A DNA stretch of 64,000 nt from Gallionella sp. GTDB lineage: Bacteria > Pseudomonadota > Gammaproteobacteria > Burkholderiales > Gallionellaceae. The stretch is taken from NCBI GenBank assembly GCA_028707275.1, contig JAQTUP010000001.1, positions 434,001-498,000 on the forward strand, given 5' to 3'. The notes beneath the pieces were generated by a model. That model searched no databases. It had not been told where the DNA came from and saw only the letters and a list, made by a program, of their open reading frames with translations. A program made the translations under genes and the position numbers. Of the stretch, positions 21,738-33,244 are shown one piece after another (positions within the stretch are counted from its first letter, which is position 1; each line of letters opens with the position of its first letter).

Positions 21738-23978
21738 ATGATTGCGCAAGATCTGGAAGTTAGTTTGCACCTGGCTTTTGTCGAAGCACGCCAAAAACGC
21801 CACGAGTTCATCACCGTGGAGCACCTGCTGCTCGCCATGCTGGACAATACCGCAGCCGCTCAAGTGCTGCGCACCTGTCACGCGGATATTGAAGAGTTGC
21901 GCCGCACGCTGGTCGAGTTCATCGACAACAACACGCCTGTCGTGCCGGGCTCCGGTGACATGGACACCCAGCCCACGCTCGGATTTCAACGCGTGATCCA
22001 GCGCGCCATCCTGCACGCACAATCTGCCAACAAGAAAGAGATTTCCGGCGCCAATATCCTCGCCGCGCTGTTTGGCGAGAAGGATTCTCACGCCGTTTAT
22101 TTTTTGACGCAACGCAATATCAACCGTATTGATGTGGTGAATTACATCGTCCAAGGAGCCGCCCCCCAGCCCGGCGCGCCTCCCGCACAGCCGGAGACGT
22201 CTGTCGAATCGCGCGAAGAAGGCGCGCTGAAACTCTACACCACGGATCTGAACGCAGCAGCGTTAGCCGGCAAGATAGACCCGCTGATCGGGCGCGCAGC
22301 GGAACTCGAACGCGTCATCCAGACCCTGTGCCGCCGCCGCAAGAACAACCCGCTGTTAGTCGGCGAAGCGGGCGTCGGCAAGACGGCCATTGCCGAAGGT
22401 CTGGCTCGACGCATCGTCGAGGACGACGTGCCGGATATACTCAAGGACGCACATGTTTATTCGCTGGACATGGGCGCACTACTGGCCGGCACGAAATATC
22501 GCGGCGACTTCGAACAACGCCTCAAGGCAGTGCTGAAGGAATTGAAGGACGCGCCTCATGCAATCTTGTTCGTCGACGAGATACACACCCTGATTGGTGC
22601 CGGTTCAGCCTCGGGCGGCACGATGGACGCGTCCAACCTGCTCAAGCCCGCGCTGTCCAGTGGCGCGTTAAAATGTATCGGCGCCACCACCTATCAGGAA
22701 TACCGCAGCGTTTTCGACAAGGATTCCGCATTATCCCGCCGTTTCCAGAAAGTCGATGTACCAGAACCTTCCGTCGAACAAACCATCGAGATTCTGAAGG
22801 GCTTGAAGTCGCGCTTCGAGCAACATCACAGCATCAAATACAGCGCGGCGGCCATCACCAGCGCGGCCGAGTTGTCCGCACGCTTCATCAACGACCGCCA
22901 CTTGCCTGACAAGGCCATCGACGTGCTCGACGAGGCGGGTGCCGCGCAACGCATCCTGCCCAGGTCGAAACAGAAAAAGCTGATCGGTCGGCACGAAATC
23001 GAGGAGATCATCGCAAAAATTGCGCGCATCCCTACCCGCACCGTGTCGCACGACGACCGCAACGCACTAAGGACGCTGGATCGGGACTTGAAAGCCACGG
23101 TATTCGGCCAGAACAAGGCGATCGATGCGTTGGCCACCGCGATCAAGATGTCGCGCAGCGGTCTTGGCAACCCGCAAAAGCCCATCGGCAGTTTCCTGTT
23201 CTCAGGGCCTACCGGCGTGGGCAAGACAGAAGTTGCAAGGCAGCTGGCCTATGCCATGGGCATGCCGCTGCACCGCTTTGACATGTCCGAATACATGGAA
23301 CGCCACGCCGTCTCCCGCCTGATCGGCGCGCCTCCGGGCTACGTGGGCTTCGATCAGGGCGGACTGCTGACAGAGGCGATCAGCAAACAGCCGCATTCTG
23401 TGTTGCTGCTGGACGAGATCGAAAAGGCTCACCCGGATGTATTTAACATCCTGCTGCAGGTCATGGATCACGGCACCCTCACCGACAACAACGGGCGCCG
23501 CGCCGATTTTCGCAACGTAGTCGTCATCATGACCACTAACGCGGGAGCGGAAGCGCTCAACAAGAGCCAGATCGGCTTTACCAAGACGCCGTCTTCAGGA
23601 GACGAAATGGCGGATATCAAGCGCCTGTTCACGCCGGAATTTCGCAACCGCCTGGATGCCATCGTCTCGTTCGCCCCGCTGGACAAGGAAATCATCCTGC
23701 GCGTGGTAGACAAGTTTTTGATACAGCTCGAAGAACAGTTGCACGACAAGAAGGTGGACGCACACTTCACCGATGCGCTCAAGGAGCACCTGGCCTCAAC
23801 AGGCTTCGACCCGCTGATGGGTGCTCGCCCCATGGCGCGGCTGATACAGGACACCATCCGCTCGGCGCTCGCCGACGAACTGTTGTTCGGCCGACTGGCT
23901 CACGGCGGAGAAGTCACCGTGGACGTCAAGGATGGGAAAGTGCTGCTGGAGTTTGAAAAGGAAGCGGCAATCGCCTGA
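21738..23978 (+). CDS. clpA: ATP-dependent Clp protease ATP-binding subunit ClpA
   Basis: AAA+ unfoldase that feeds substrates to ClpP. It has a Clp N-domain (about 1-145), AAA module 1 with Walker A GEAGVGKT at 209-216, and AAA module 2 with GPTGVGKT at 490-497. The ClpP-docking loop is in SQIGFTK. Length is 746 residues, as usual, and there is no ClpB middle domain. GGAGG lies inside the end of clpS about ten bases before the ATG, so translation is probably coupled. A clear terminator follows. Confidence 0.97.
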   Translation: MIAQDLEVSLHLAFVEARQKRHEFITVEHLLLAMLDNTAAAQVLRTCHADIEELRRTLVEFIDNNTPVVPGSGDMDTQPTLGFQRVIQRAILHAQSANKKEISGANILAALFGEKDSHAVYFLTQRNINRIDVVNYIVQGAAPQPGAPPAQPETSVESREEGALKLYTTDLNAAALAGKIDPLIGRAAELERVIQTLCRRRKNNPLLVGEAGVGKTAIAEGLARRIVEDDVPDILKDAHVYSLDMGALLAGTKYRGDFEQRLKAVLKELKDAPHAILFVDEIHTLIGAGSASGGTMDASNLLKPALSSGALKCIGATTYQEYRSVFDKDSALSRRFQKVDVPEPSVEQTIEILKGLKSRFEQHHSIKYSAAAITSAAELSARFINDRHLPDKAIDVLDEAGAAQRILPRSKQKKLIGRHEIEEIIAKIARIPTRTVSHDDRNALRTLDRDLKATVFGQNKAIDALATAIKMSRSGLGNPQKPIGSFLFSGPTGVGKTEVARQLAYAMGMPLHRFDMSEYMERHAVSRLIGAPPGYVGFDQGGLLTEAISKQPHSVLLLDEIEKAHPDVFNILLQVMDHGTLTDNNGRRADFRNVVVIMTTNAGAEALNKSQIGFTKTPSSGDEMADIKRLFTPEFRNRLDAIVSFAPLDKEIILRVVDKFLIQLEEQLHDKKVDAHFTDALKEHLASTGFDPLMGARPMARLIQDTIRSALADELLFGRLAHGGEVTVDVKDGKVLLEFEKEAAIA

Positions 23979-23980
23979 AG

Positions 23981-24014
23981 ACAAATCGCCGCATGACTTC
24001 ATGCGGCGATTTGT
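23981..24014. terminator. Strong inverted repeat between clpA and glmM
   Basis: A perfect 14-bp stem ACAAATCGCCGCAT / ATGCGGCGATTTGT with a 6-base loop, right after the clpA stop. The genes converge, so it can serve both; the T tract is short. Confidence 0.75.
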
Positions 24015-24038
24015 CGGGTACGGCCTGAAGGCGGCCGA

Positions 24039-25391
24039 CTACGCTGCCAGTCGGCGCACCACCTCGGCGATGCGCTGTGCAGATTGCTCGACCAACTGCT
24101 TGTCCTCACCCTCCACCATCACACGCAGCAGCGGCTCAGTGCCTGACGGGCGCAGCAGCACACGGCCACGGCCATCGAGCGCCAGCTCCGCCTCTGCGAC
24201 AGCCGCCCTGACCTCCGCGTGCCCCAGGCAGTCCACCCCCCGGGCCACCCGCACATTGATCAGAATTTGCGGATATAGCTGCAAATCACCTGCCGCCTCT
24301 GCCAGACTCTGTTTATTGCTGCGCAATGCGTCGAGCACTTGCAGCGCGGACACGATACCGTCGCCCGTGGTGTGCTTGTCCAGACAGATAATATGTCCGG
24401 AGTTCTCGCCCCCCAGTTGCCAGCCTTGTTGCTGCAAAACCTCCATCACATAACGATCCCCGACGCGAGCGCGCAAGAATGGAATATCCATGCGCTGCAT
24501 GGCATGCTCGAAGGCAAGATTGGTCATCAGCGTACCCACCACCCCGCCGGTCATAGTCCCCTGCTCCTTGCGATGCCTTGCGATCACGTACAGCAGCTGG
24601 TCGCCATCGTAGAGCACGCCCGTGCTGTCGACCATCACCAGCCTGTCGCCATCGCCGTCCAGCGCAATCCCCAGATCCGCGCGATGCTCGAGCACGGCCT
24701 TTTGCAAATTGGCAGGCGAGGTCGCGCCATATCCGTCGTTGATATTCAGTCCATCCGGACTCACGCCTATGGCCACCACCTCGGCACCCAACTCGTGAAA
24801 CACGTTGCGCGCCAGATGGTAGGTTGCTCCATGCGCACAATCCACCACGATTTTCATGCCGCGCAAATTCATCTGTGTCGGAAACGTGCTCTTGCAAAAT
24901 TCGATATAGCGACCGACAGCGTCATCCAGTCGTCTAGCCTTGCCCAGGTGATGGGATGACTCGATCTTAATTTCCCCGTCGACACCGGCTTCAATGGCAT
25001 GTTCGACTTCGTCGGGTAATTTTGTGCCCGAAGCCGAGAAAAACTTGATACCGTTATCTTCAAACGGATTATGCGAGGCGGAGATCACGATGCCCGCCTG
25101 CAAGCGCAGGGTGCGGGTCAGATAAGCCACGGCAGGGGTAGGCACAGGTCCTGCCAGATAGACATCGACACCGGCGGCGATCAGCCCCGCTTCCAGCGCG
25201 GATTCGAGCATATAACCTGAAATACGCGTGTCCTTGCCGATCAAAACGGCAGGCCGCTCACCCGCTGTGTGTTCAGCCGATGCCAATACCCGTCCTGCCG
25301 CGTAACCTAAACTCATCACAAACTGAGGGGTAATCGGAAAATCCCCTACCCGCCCGCGAATCCCGTCAGTACCAAAATACTTTCTGCTCAT
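24039..25391 (-). CDS. glmM: Phosphoglucosamine mutase
   Basis: Interconverts glucosamine-6-phosphate and glucosamine-1-phosphate on the route to UDP-GlcNAc for peptidoglycan and LPS. The 450-residue alpha-D-phosphohexomutase has FGTDGIRG at 6-13, the phosphoserine loop SASHNP (Ser106), the metal-binding DGDGDR, and the C-terminal phosphate site [11 protein letters not shown]. The ATG overlaps the folP stop by four bases, so it is coupled to folP. The folP-glmM pair downstream of ftsH is a classic proteobacterial order. Confidence 0.98.
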   Translation of the reverse strand: MSRKYFGTDGIRGRVGDFPITPQFVMSLGYAAGRVLASAEHTAGERPAVLIGKDTRISGYMLESALEAGLIAAGVDVYLAGPVPTPAVAYLTRTLRLQAGIVISASHNPFEDNGIKFFSASGTKLPDEVEHAIEAGVDGEIKIESSHHLGKARRLDDAVGRYIEFCKSTFPTQMNLRGMKIVVDCAHGATYHLARNVFHELGAEVVAIGVSPDGLNINDGYGATSPANLQKAVLEHRADLGIALDGDGDRLVMVDSTGVLYDGDQLLYVIARHRKEQGTMTGGVVGTLMTNLAFEHAMQRMDIPFLRARVGDRYVMEVLQQQGWQLGGENSGHIICLDKHTTGDGIVSALQVLDALRSNKQSLAEAAGDLQLYPQILINVRVARGVDCLGHAEVRAAVAEAELALDGRGRVLLRPSGTEPLLRVMVEGEDKQLVEQSAQRIAEVVRRLAA

Positions 25392-26212
25392 TGCGCATCC
25401 CCGTTAATTGCGTTCCATATCTTCAAAGCATCCACCGTTTCCCGGACATCATGTACCCGTACAATCTTTGCGCCGCGCTGCACGGCGATCAATGCGGCGG
25501 CGATACTGGCCGACATACGCTGCTGCGCATTTTGCCCGGTCAGCGCGCCCAGCATGGATTTTCGGGACAGCCCCGCCAGTACTGGCACACCCAGCAACGT
25601 TAATTTTTCCAGTTCACGCAACAGCGCGAGATTGTGTTCCAGCGTTTTTCCAAAGCCAAACCCCGGGTCGATGACGATGCGCTCGCGCGCAATGCCAGCG
25701 GCTTCTGCCACCACGATCCGTGCGCGCAAAAAAGCTGCGACCTCGTCCAGCACGTGGCCGTATCCGGGTTGAAGCTGCATGGTTTGCGGCTCGCCCTGTT
25801 TATGCATCAGGCACACGGCCACCTGGCTGTCCGCCACAGCCTTCATCGCCGCCGCATCTTGCAGGGCGTTAATGTCATTGACCATACAAACGCCGAGTGC
25901 AATTGCCTGTTTCATCACCGCAGGTTTGAAGGTGTCTATCGAAACGGCAGCGCCATGCAGACCTTCGATGACAGGCAATACGCGATCCAGCTCTTCCTGA
26001 AGGCTGACAGGGGAGGCGCCAGGGCGGGTTGATTCACCTCCGATATCGACGATATCGGCGCCCTCTTCCAGCAACTTCAACGCGTGAGCGATGGCCGATT
26101 CACGCCCGCTGTGCCGCCCCCCGTCAGAAAATGAATCAGGGGTGACATTGACAATCCCCATCACCAAAGGACGGGAGAGATCGAATTGAAATGAGCCGCA
26201 GTGAAGAAACAT
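25388..26212 (-). CDS. folP: Dihydropteroate synthase
   Basis: Condenses 4-aminobenzoate with dihydropterin pyrophosphate in folate synthesis; the target of sulfonamides. A TIM barrel of 274 residues with [11 protein letters not shown] at 22-32, GGESTRPGA, and the C-terminal IVRVHDV motif. It lies downstream of ftsH after an 83-base gap filled by a 7-bp repeat array. It shares an ATGA overlap with glmM. Confidence 0.98.
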   Translation of the reverse strand: MFLHCGSFQFDLSRPLVMGIVNVTPDSFSDGGRHSGRESAIAHALKLLEEGADIVDIGGESTRPGASPVSLQEELDRVLPVIEGLHGAAVSIDTFKPAVMKQAIALGVCMVNDINALQDAAAMKAVADSQVAVCLMHKQGEPQTMQLQPGYGHVLDEVAAFLRARIVVAEAAGIARERIVIDPGFGFGKTLEHNLALLRELEKLTLLGVPVLAGLSRKSMLGALTGQNAQQRMSASIAAALIAVQRGAKIVRVHDVRETVDALKIWNAINGDAQ

Positions 26213-26290
26213 GTGAAGGGTGAAGGGTGAAGGGTGAAGGGTGAAGGGCCGAAGGTTTCCCCCTTACCTCTTCCCCCTTCCCTCTTTACC
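26213..26290. repeat. 7-bp tandem repeat with complementary arm
   Basis: Five copies of GTGAAGG in a row (26213-26247), followed by a pyrimidine-rich arm (CCCCCTTACCTCTTCCCCC) able to pair loosely with them. It fills the ftsH-folP gap. It belongs to the 7-bp-unit hairpin family seen elsewhere in the window. Confidence 0.85.
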
Positions 26291-26295
26291 GCCGT

Positions 26296-28194
26296 TCAGG
26301 TTTCCTGTGCTGGATGAGCGGTCGCTGCCGCCGGTGCGCCAGGCGCAGCGGGGTCTTTGGGCGGCACTTGAGTATACTGACTGGGCTTGGGCGGACGCGG
26401 CGGCCTGCCCTCCATGATGTCGTTGATCTGGTCAGCATCTATGGTTTCCCATTCCAGCAGCGCCTTGGTCATCGCCTCGATCTTATCGCGATGCGTCTCG
26501 ATCAGATTTCGCGCCAGCGCGTACTGCTGGTCGATGATGCGGCGAATCTCGTTATCCACCTTTTGCATGGTCGCTTCGGAAATATTCTTGTGTGTCGTCA
26601 CCGAACGACCCAGAAAAACCTCGCCCTCATTTTCGCCATAGACCATAGGACCCAGCGCTTCTGACATCCCCCACTGGGTCACCATCCTGCGTGCCATATC
26701 GGTCGCACGCTCAAAATCGTTCGAAGCGCCGGTCGTCATCTGATTCATGAAGATTTCTTCCGCGATGCGCCCGCCGAACAGCACAGCAATGGTAGAGAGG
26801 ATGCGCTCCTTATCCATGCTGTAGCGATCCTCGGATGGCAACTGCATCGTCAGACCCAGCGCGCGGCCGCGCGGGATGATCGTCACCTTATGCACAGGAT
26901 CCGTCTTGGGTGAGAGTTTGGCCACCACCGCATGACCCGATTCGTGATAGGCCGTGTTGCGACGCTCTTCTTCCGGCATCACCATCGAACGCCGTTCGGC
27001 GCCCATGAAAATCTTGTCCTTGGCGGCTTCAAAATCGTCCATTTCGACAAAGCGCTTGGCACGACGCGCGGCAAACAACGCGGCTTCATTCACCAGATTG
27101 GCCAAATCGGCACCCGACATACCCGGTGTGCCACGCGCAATCACATTGGCATCCACGTCCGGTGCGCAAGGCACTTTGCGCATGTGCACCATCAAAATTT
27201 GTTCGCGGCCGCGAATATCCGGCAGCGGCACGACAACCTGACGATCGAAGCGGCCGGGACGCAACAGCGCCGCATCGAGCACATCGGGCCTGTTGGTCGC
27301 GGCAATCACGATCACGCCGGAAGCGCCCTCAAAACCGTCCATCTCGACCAGCAAGGCGTTAAGCGTCTGTTCGCGTTCGTCATTGCCACCGCCCACCCCT
27401 GCGCCGCGCTGGCGGCCCACCGCGTCGATTTCGTCGATAAAAATGATGCAAGGAGACTGTTTCTTGGCCTGTTCGAACATGTCGCGCACGCGAGCGGCGC
27501 CCACACCGACGAACATTTCCACAAAATCCGAACCGGAAATAGAAAAGAACGGCACCTTCGCTTCACCGGCTATCGCCTTGGCCAGCAAGGTCTTTCCCGT
27601 CCCCGGGCTACCCACCATCAAAACACCACGGGGAATGCGTCCGCCCAGATTCTGGAATTTTGTCGGGTCGCGTAAAAAGTCCACCAGTTCAGATACTTCC
27701 TCCTTGGCCTCGTCGCAACCGGCCACATCGGCAAAGGTCACTCGTTCCTTGGCCTCGTCCAGCATGCGCGCACGCGACTTGCCGAAGGAAAAGGCGCCGC
27801 CCTTGCCCCCCCCTTGCATCTGACGCATGAAGAACACCCAGACGCCGATGAGCAAAATCATCGGAAACCAGGAGACAAAAACATTCATCAAAAAGGACTG
27901 TTCCTCTTCGGGCTTCGCCTCAATGCTCACCCCGTTCTTCAGCAGATCCGAGACCATCCACAAGTCGCTGGGCGCGTAGGTACTGATGCGTTTGCCATCG
28001 GTTGTCGTCGCATTTAACGTACGCCCTTCGATCACCACCTTGGCGATCTGACCTTTCTTGACTTCATCCAGGAATTGCGAATAGTCCAGATGGGCTTGCG
28101 CAGTCTGTTGCTGGCGTGTATTGAACTGATTGAATACAGTCATCAAAACCAGCGCCACAACCAACCAGATTGCAATACTTTTAAAATTGTTCAA
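26296..28194 (-). CDS. ftsH: ATP-dependent zinc metalloprotease FtsH
   Basis: Membrane-anchored AAA+ protease that degrades damaged membrane proteins and regulators such as LpxC. Transmembrane segments are at about 6-21 and 104-123, with a periplasmic loop between them. Walker A GSPGTGKT is at 195-202, the second region of homology includes [17 protein letters not shown], and the zinc site HESGH is at 417-421. Length 632 and a Pro/Ala-rich tail are normal. The rlmE-ftsH-folP-glmM order matches proteobacterial convention. Confidence 0.98.
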   Translation of the reverse strand: MNNFKSIAIWLVVALVLMTVFNQFNTRQQQTAQAHLDYSQFLDEVKKGQIAKVVIEGRTLNATTTDGKRISTYAPSDLWMVSDLLKNGVSIEAKPEEEQSFLMNVFVSWFPMILLIGVWVFFMRQMQGGGKGGAFSFGKSRARMLDEAKERVTFADVAGCDEAKEEVSELVDFLRDPTKFQNLGGRIPRGVLMVGSPGTGKTLLAKAIAGEAKVPFFSISGSDFVEMFVGVGAARVRDMFEQAKKQSPCIIFIDEIDAVGRQRGAGVGGGNDEREQTLNALLVEMDGFEGASGVIVIAATNRPDVLDAALLRPGRFDRQVVVPLPDIRGREQILMVHMRKVPCAPDVDANVIARGTPGMSGADLANLVNEAALFAARRAKRFVEMDDFEAAKDKIFMGAERRSMVMPEEERRNTAYHESGHAVVAKLSPKTDPVHKVTIIPRGRALGLTMQLPSEDRYSMDKERILSTIAVLFGGRIAEEIFMNQMTTGASNDFERATDMARRMVTQWGMSEALGPMVYGENEGEVFLGRSVTTHKNISEATMQKVDNEIRRIIDQQYALARNLIETHRDKIEAMTKALLEWETIDADQINDIMEGRPPRPPKPSQYTQVPPKDPAAPGAPAAATAHPAQET

Positions 28195-28256
28195 GATATT
28201 TCCTTAATATACGCGCACTGCTACAGAAGTATGTCATTAGACTATGTATCTGCTGA

Positions 28257-28877
28257 TTACTCAAGTTTTCCTGTACCCAACAGATACACCTCGCTGCTGC
28301 GATCGCGTGAAGCGCGCGGTTTGCGGGCAACCACACGAACAAAACGAGTACGCATCAGCCTCATGTAATCTTCGAACCCTGTCCCCTGGAACACTTTGAC
28401 CAGAAAACTGCCGTCCGGCTTCAGATGCTCGAAGGCAAACTCCATCGCCAGTTCAGCAAGATAGATCGAGCGGTCCTGATCTACCGACGATACGCCGCTG
28501 AAGTTGGGGGCCATATCCGAAATTACAAGCCCTACCTGCTTGCCATCCAGACTGGATTCGAGCTTTTTGAGCACCTCTTCGTCGCGAAAGTCGCCCTGAA
28601 TGAACTCCACGCCGCGCAAAGGTTTGAGCGGCAACAGATCCAGCGCGATAATCTTGCCGCCTGCACCTATTTTGTTCGCAGCCACCTGACACCAGCCGCC
28701 GGGCACAGCGCCCAGGTCAACTACCACCAGCCCGGGCTTTAGCAGGTGATCCTTGTCATTGATCTCCAGAAGCTTGTATGCCGCGCGTGAACGATAGCCT
28801 TCTTTTTGAGCGAGTTGCACAAAAGGATCATTAATATGCTCACGCATCCATTGTTTACTGGTTTTGGAAGGCTTCAT
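28257..28877 (-). CDS. rlmE: 23S rRNA (uridine-2'-O)-methyltransferase RlmE (FtsJ/RrmJ)
   Basis: Methylates the ribose of U2552 in the A-loop of 23S rRNA. At 206 residues it is the usual size. Visible: [12 protein letters not shown] with a catalytic Lys, the SAM motif [11 protein letters not shown] (a DLGxxPGGW pattern), [10 protein letters not shown] with a catalytic Asp, and SFLVKVFQG with another catalytic Lys. It precedes ftsH in the same direction and is divergent from yhbY. Confidence 0.97.
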   Translation of the reverse strand: MKPSKTSKQWMREHINDPFVQLAQKEGYRSRAAYKLLEINDKDHLLKPGLVVVDLGAVPGGWCQVAANKIGAGGKIIALDLLPLKPLRGVEFIQGDFRDEEVLKKLESSLDGKQVGLVISDMAPNFSGVSSVDQDRSIYLAELAMEFAFEHLKPDGSFLVKVFQGTGFEDYMRLMRTRFVRVVARKPRASRDRSSEVYLLGTGKLE

Positions 28878-28915
28878 CGTTTAGAATCCACACCTTAGAA
28901 AATATTGAGAAAATT

Positions 28916-29266
28916 ATGCTATCGCTGACCGTAACAGAACGCCTGACACTGAAGGGCCGCGCCCACCAATTAAAACCAACCGTCATGATAGGCAATGCCG
29001 GCCTGACTGAGTCTGTGCTGAAAGAAATCGAACAGACATTGAAACTCCACGAACTCATCAAGATCCGCGTGATGGCAGAACGCCCGCTGCGCGAAGCCAT
29101 CCTGACCGAAATCTGCACCAAATTAAACGCGGCGCCCGTGCAACACATCGGGAAAATTCTGGTGGTGTATCAACCTAACCCGGACGCGGACAAAATCGAA
29201 ATTCGCCAGATGCCGCGCCACAAGGGCAAAAAACCATTGACCAAGAAACAACTGGGCAACAGATAA
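28916..29266 (+). CDS. yhbY: YhbY-type CRM-domain RNA-binding protein
   Basis: A small ribosome-associated RNA-binding protein linked to 50S assembly. The CRM fold is clear: LTLKGRAHQLKPTVMIGNAGLTESVLKEI with the GxxG loop in MIGNAGL, and HELIKIRVMAE. The 116-residue form has a basic tail (RHKGKKPLTKKQLG) longer than the minimal family member. Divergent from rlmE across about 38 bases, so their promoters overlap. Confidence 0.93.
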   Translation: MLSLTVTERLTLKGRAHQLKPTVMIGNAGLTESVLKEIEQTLKLHELIKIRVMAERPLREAILTEICTKLNAAPVQHIGKILVVYQPNPDADKIEIRQMPRHKGKKPLTKKQLGNR

Positions 29267-29268
29267 AA

Positions 29269-29342
29269 CAGTGAGTAGCGAGTGGAGCGGCGCGCGGCGC
29301 CTCTGTGGGAAGTGGAAAACCACTCCCTACTCTCCACTCCCC
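29269..29342. repeat. Hairpin repeat with 7-bp-like units between yhbY and greA
   Basis: Arms of the type GTGAGTAGCGAGTGG and CCACTCCCTACTCTCCACTC bracket a GC-rich middle. The arms pair, so it could terminate both convergent genes, though there is no long T tract. Confidence 0.7.
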
Positions 29343-29346
29343 AGCT

Positions 29347-29823
29347 TTAGATGTACTGCACTTCGATCAATTCATATTCCCTGATACCGCCCGGCGTCTT
29401 TACCTCGGCCACATCACCGCTGTATTTGCCTATCAGTGCGCGCGCAATGGGTGAACTGATCGAAATCTTGCGCTCCTTGATATCCGCCTCATCGTCACCT
29501 ACGATCTGGTAAGTCACCACATCCCCGCTGTTCGATTCTTCCAGGACGACCGTTGCGCCAAACACGCAGCGCCCACTGGCGTTCAGCGTCTTAGGATCGA
29601 TAATCTGCGCGCTGCCCAGTTTACTTTCCAGCTCGATGATGCGGCCTTCGACAAATCCCTGCTTGTCCTTCGCGGCCTCATATTCTGCATTTTCAGAAAG
29701 GTCTCCTTGTGCGCGCGCCTCGGAGATGGCGTTAATCACCCAGGGACGTTCTACCGTCTTGAGCTTATGCAACTCCTGACGCATTTTTTCTGCGCCAATC
29801 AAAGTCAAAGGGATCTTGATCAT
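29347..29823 (-). CDS. greA: Transcription elongation factor GreA
   Basis: Rescues backtracked RNA polymerase by stimulating transcript cleavage. An N-terminal coiled coil (about residues 8-75) is followed by an FKBP-like globular domain, 158 residues in all as in E. coli. The tip acidic residues lie in DLSENAEYEAAKDKQ. I chose the ATG at 29823, preceded by AGGTGAG, over an in-frame GTG four codons earlier. The carA-carB-greA order is common in proteobacteria. Confidence 0.97.
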   Translation of the reverse strand: MIKIPLTLIGAEKMRQELHKLKTVERPWVINAISEARAQGDLSENAEYEAAKDKQGFVEGRIIELESKLGSAQIIDPKTLNASGRCVFGATVVLEESNSGDVVTYQIVGDDEADIKERKISISSPIARALIGKYSGDVAEVKTPGGIREYELIEVQYI

Positions 29824-29837
29824 ACTGAAACTCACCT

Positions 29838-29930
29838 AGTAATTAGTTATTAGTCGTTAGACATAAGTTGTTGTTGTCGCTACGCGCAGTTTGTCTTGTC
29901 AACAAACGAACGACCAGCGACTAACGACTA
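29838..29930. repeat. Hairpin with 7-bp-like units overlapping the 3' end of carB
   Basis: The arms TAGTTATTAGTCGTTAG and CTAACGACTAGC pair across a middle segment. The right arm supplies the last codons and stop of carB, so the natural CarB C-terminus is replaced or extended by repeat-encoded residues. Confidence 0.7.
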
Positions 29931-32900
29931 GCTGCTGCTGTTCTCTTATGTTGCGTCTGCACATCATAAACCTGCAAATCGTCAATATGACTCAAACCGA
30001 CACAGGCCGCACGCGCCCCCGCCAGCGTCGTGTAATAAGTCACTCTCCCCTGCAAGGCTGCATTGCGGATGGAATAGGAATCGCGCATCACGGCAGGATT
30101 GCTGTCTACCGTATTGACGATCAGCTTGACCTCACCATTTTTTACCATATCAACGATATTCGGACGGCCTTCCCCTACCTTGTTCACCACGGTCACCGGA
30201 ATACCGGCCGCAGTGATGGCGCTCGCCGTACCACGGGTGGCCAGCAGGGAAAAACCCAGCTCCGTGAGCGAGCGGGCGATTTCGACCGCCCCCGGCCTGT
30301 CTGCTTCTCGCACGCTGATAAAGACATTGCCGTCTTTTGGCAATTTAACGGAAGCTGCCAGTTGCGACTTGACGAAAGCCTCGGCGAACGTCTCGCCGAC
30401 CCCCATCACCTCGCCGGTAGATTTCATTTCGGGCCCCAGAATAATATCCACGCCGGGGAATTTAATGAACGGGAACACCGCTTCCTTGACGGAATAATAA
30501 GGCGGCACTACCTCGCATGTCACGCCCTGCTGTGCCAGAGATTGACCTGCCATGCAGCGCGCGGCAATTTTTGCCAGCGGCACACCCGTTGCCTTGGAGA
30601 CAAAAGGCACCGTACGCGAGGCGCGCGGGTTGACTTCCAGCACGTAGACCGTCTCACCCTGAATCGCGAACTGTACATTCATCAGCCCGACCACGTTGAG
30701 TGCGCGAGCCATTGCCACCGTCTGGCGGCGCAGCTCATCTTGCATGCCCTGAGACAGGCTGAACGGAGGCAGGGAACAGGCAGAATCACCGGAATGAACG
30801 CCCGCCTCTTCGATATGTTCCATGATGCCGCCGATGATGACATCGACCCCGTCCGACACCGCATCCACATCCACTTCGATGGCGTCGTTCAGGAAACGAT
30901 CGAGCAAAATAGGCAGTCTTTCCGGATAGGTCGCAGACATGATCTCCGCATCGCGCATGTAACGCTCCAGGTCGACCTGCGCGTGAATAATCTCCATCGC
31001 GCGCCCGCCCAACACATTGGAAGGGCGCATCACCAGCGGATAACCGATGGCGGCAGCGCCCATCAGGCCTTCAGACACGGTACTGGCCGTCCGGTTGGGC
31101 GGTTGCTTCAAACCCAGCTGCATCAACATCTGCTTGAAGCGTTCGCGATCTTCCGCGCAATCGATCATGTCAGGGGAGGTGCCGATGATAGGCACGCCAT
31201 GCATTTCCAGACCGCGCGCCAGACTCAACGGCGTCTGTCCGCCGTATTGCACGATCACGCCAACCGGTTGCTCGACGGCCACGACTTCGAGCACATCTTC
31301 GAGCGTCAGCGGCTCGAAATACAATCGATCCGAAGTATCGTAATCGGTAGACACGGTTTCAGGATTGCAGTTAACCATGATGGTTTCATAGCCGTCCTCG
31401 CGCATCGCCAGCGCCGCATGCACGCAGCAATAATCAAACTCGATGCCCTGACCGATACGGTTAGGCCCGCCACCTAACACCATGATTTTTTTGTTGTCAG
31501 TGGGGCGAGCTTCGCATTCCTCTTCATAAGTGGAATACATGTAAGCCGTGTCGGTCGAAAATTCCGCAGCGCAGGTGTCCACGCGTTTATACACCGGGCG
31601 CACGCCCAGCGCATGACGATAGGCGCGCAGCGCCGCCGCATCGGTATCCAGCAAGAAGGCCAGACGCGCATCGGCAAAACCGCTGCGTTTTAATGCGCGC
31701 ATCTCCTCGAAACGGACGCTTTCCAGCGTGCGCCCCAAAAGACTCTGCTCCTGGCGAACCAGGTCCGCGATCTGCACGAGGAACCAGCGGTCAATCTTGC
31801 TGATATCGAACACTTCATCCACACTGAGCCCGAGACGGAAGGCATCCGACACCGCCCAGATACGATGAGGCCCCGGATTTCTCAACTCGGCAGTCACTTC
31901 GTCCAACCTGTTAAATTTGGTGTCCAGGCCGTTTACGCCCACTTCCAGTCCGCGCAGCGCCTTCTGAAAGGATTCCTGGAAGGTGCGGCCTATCGCCATC
32001 ACTTCACCCACCGACTTCATCTGGGTGGTCAGGCGATCATTGGCCTGAGGAAATTTTTCAAAGGCGAAACGCGGTATCTTGGTGACGACATAGTCGATCG
32101 ACGGCTCAAACGAGGCCGGTGTCGCCCCGCCCGTAATATCGTTTTGCAACTCATCGAGCGTAAAGCCCACCGCCAGCTTGGCTGCAACCTTGGCAATCGG
32201 AAAACCGGTCGCCTTGGAGGCCAGCGCACTGGATCTTGACACGCGCGGGTTCATTTCGATGACCACCATGCGACCGTCGTCCGGGTTGATGGAGAACTGC
32301 ACGTTGGAGCCGCCGGTTTCCACGCCGATTTCGCGCAGCACGGCAAGAGACGCGTTGCGCAGAATCTGGTATTCCTTGTCGGTTAAGGTCTGAGCCGGCG
32401 CCACGGTGATCGAATCCCCCGTATGCACCCCCATCGGATCCAGATTTTCAATCGAGCAGATGATGATGCAATTGTCATTGCGATCGCGCACCACCTCCAT
32501 CTCATACTCTTTCCAGCCGAGCAAGGACTCTTCGATCAGCAATTCGTGAGTCGGCGATGCTTCCAGCCCGCCCTCGCAAATCGTCACGAACTCCTGGCGA
32601 TTGTAGGCAATCCCGCCGCCGGAACCGCCCATCGTGAAGGACGGGCGAATGACCGTCGGAAAGCCCAGCACCTGCTGCACCTGCAACGCCTCTTCCATGC
32701 TGTGCGCAATGAATGAGCGCGCAGACGCCAGGCCGATACGTGTCATCGCCTGCTTGAATTTCTCCCGGTCCTCTGCCATATCGATCGCGTCGATCGAGGC
32801 GCCGATCATCTCGACATTGTATTTTTCCAGCACGCCATGACGCGCCAGTTCGAGCGCGCAATTGAGCGCCGTCTGCCCGCCCATGGTCGGCAAAATCGCA

Positions 32901-33151
32901 CAGGGACGTTCCTTGGCGATAATTTTTTCGACGATCTGCCAGGTAATCGGCTCGATGTAAGTGGCATCCGCCATATCAGGATCGGTCATAATCGTCGCCG
33001 GATTCGAATTCACCAGCACGACGCGATAACCCTCCTCGCGCAACGCCTTGCAGGCTTGCGCGCCGGAGTAGTCAAATTCGCAGGCCTGCCCGATGATAAT
33101 AGGGCCGGCGCCGATAATAAGTATGGATTTCAGGTCTGTACGTTTTGGCAT
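29921..33151 (-). CDS. carB: Carbamoyl-phosphate synthase large chain
   Basis: Makes carbamoyl phosphate from bicarbonate, ammonia (passed from CarA) and two ATP, for pyrimidine and arginine synthesis. It has two tandem ATP-grasp halves (about 1-400 and 550-935), an oligomerisation domain between them, and a C-terminal MGS-like allosteric domain (about 935-1076). Visible marks are [20 protein letters not shown] at the start and the matching [18 protein letters not shown] in the second half. Length 1076 is normal. The last residues (KRTAAASR) come from a hairpin repeat that contains the stop codon. Downstream of carA after a 93-base repeat-filled gap. Confidence 0.98.
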   Translation of the reverse strand: MPKRTDLKSILIIGAGPIIIGQACEFDYSGAQACKALREEGYRVVLVNSNPATIMTDPDMADATYIEPITWQIVEKIIAKERPCAILPTMGGQTALNCALELARHGVLEKYNVEMIGASIDAIDMAEDREKFKQAMTRIGLASARSFIAHSMEEALQVQQVLGFPTVIRPSFTMGGSGGGIAYNRQEFVTICEGGLEASPTHELLIEESLLGWKEYEMEVVRDRNDNCIIICSIENLDPMGVHTGDSITVAPAQTLTDKEYQILRNASLAVLREIGVETGGSNVQFSINPDDGRMVVIEMNPRVSRSSALASKATGFPIAKVAAKLAVGFTLDELQNDITGGATPASFEPSIDYVVTKIPRFAFEKFPQANDRLTTQMKSVGEVMAIGRTFQESFQKALRGLEVGVNGLDTKFNRLDEVTAELRNPGPHRIWAVSDAFRLGLSVDEVFDISKIDRWFLVQIADLVRQEQSLLGRTLESVRFEEMRALKRSGFADARLAFLLDTDAAALRAYRHALGVRPVYKRVDTCAAEFSTDTAYMYSTYEEECEARPTDNKKIMVLGGGPNRIGQGIEFDYCCVHAALAMREDGYETIMVNCNPETVSTDYDTSDRLYFEPLTLEDVLEVVAVEQPVGVIVQYGGQTPLSLARGLEMHGVPIIGTSPDMIDCAEDRERFKQMLMQLGLKQPPNRTASTVSEGLMGAAAIGYPLVMRPSNVLGGRAMEIIHAQVDLERYMRDAEIMSATYPERLPILLDRFLNDAIEVDVDAVSDGVDVIIGGIMEHIEEAGVHSGDSACSLPPFSLSQGMQDELRRQTVAMARALNVVGLMNVQFAIQGETVYVLEVNPRASRTVPFVSKATGVPLAKIAARCMAGQSLAQQGVTCEVVPPYYSVKEAVFPFIKFPGVDIILGPEMKSTGEVMGVGETFAEAFVKSQLAASVKLPKDGNVFISVREADRPGAVEIARSLTELGFSLLATRGTASAITAAGIPVTVVNKVGEGRPNIVDMVKNGEVKLIVNTVDSNPAVMRDSYSIRNAALQGRVTYYTTLAGARAACVGLSHIDDLQVYDVQTQHKRTAAASR

Positions 33152-33159
33152 ATTTTCGG

Positions 33160-33243
33160 GAAGAGGGAAGGAATCAGGGATAAGGGGCAGAGAGCGGCTG
33201 GTTTACCCTTCTCACATCCCTCTTCTCCCTTCTCCTAACCCCT
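33160..33243. repeat. Purine/pyrimidine hairpin repeat between carA and carB
   Basis: The left arm GGGAAGAGGGAAGG and right arm CATCCCTCTTCTCCCTTCTC can pair around a 25-30-base middle. It has the same architecture as the insert in purL at 15690-15776. It fills the carA-carB gap and may modulate the operon. Confidence 0.75.
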
Positions 33244-33244
33244 C

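Noticed and set aside
29891-31477. Long plus-strand open frame opposite carB
   Set aside because: It is antisense to well-conserved CarB, histidine- and arginine-rich as shadow frames are, without a family match.
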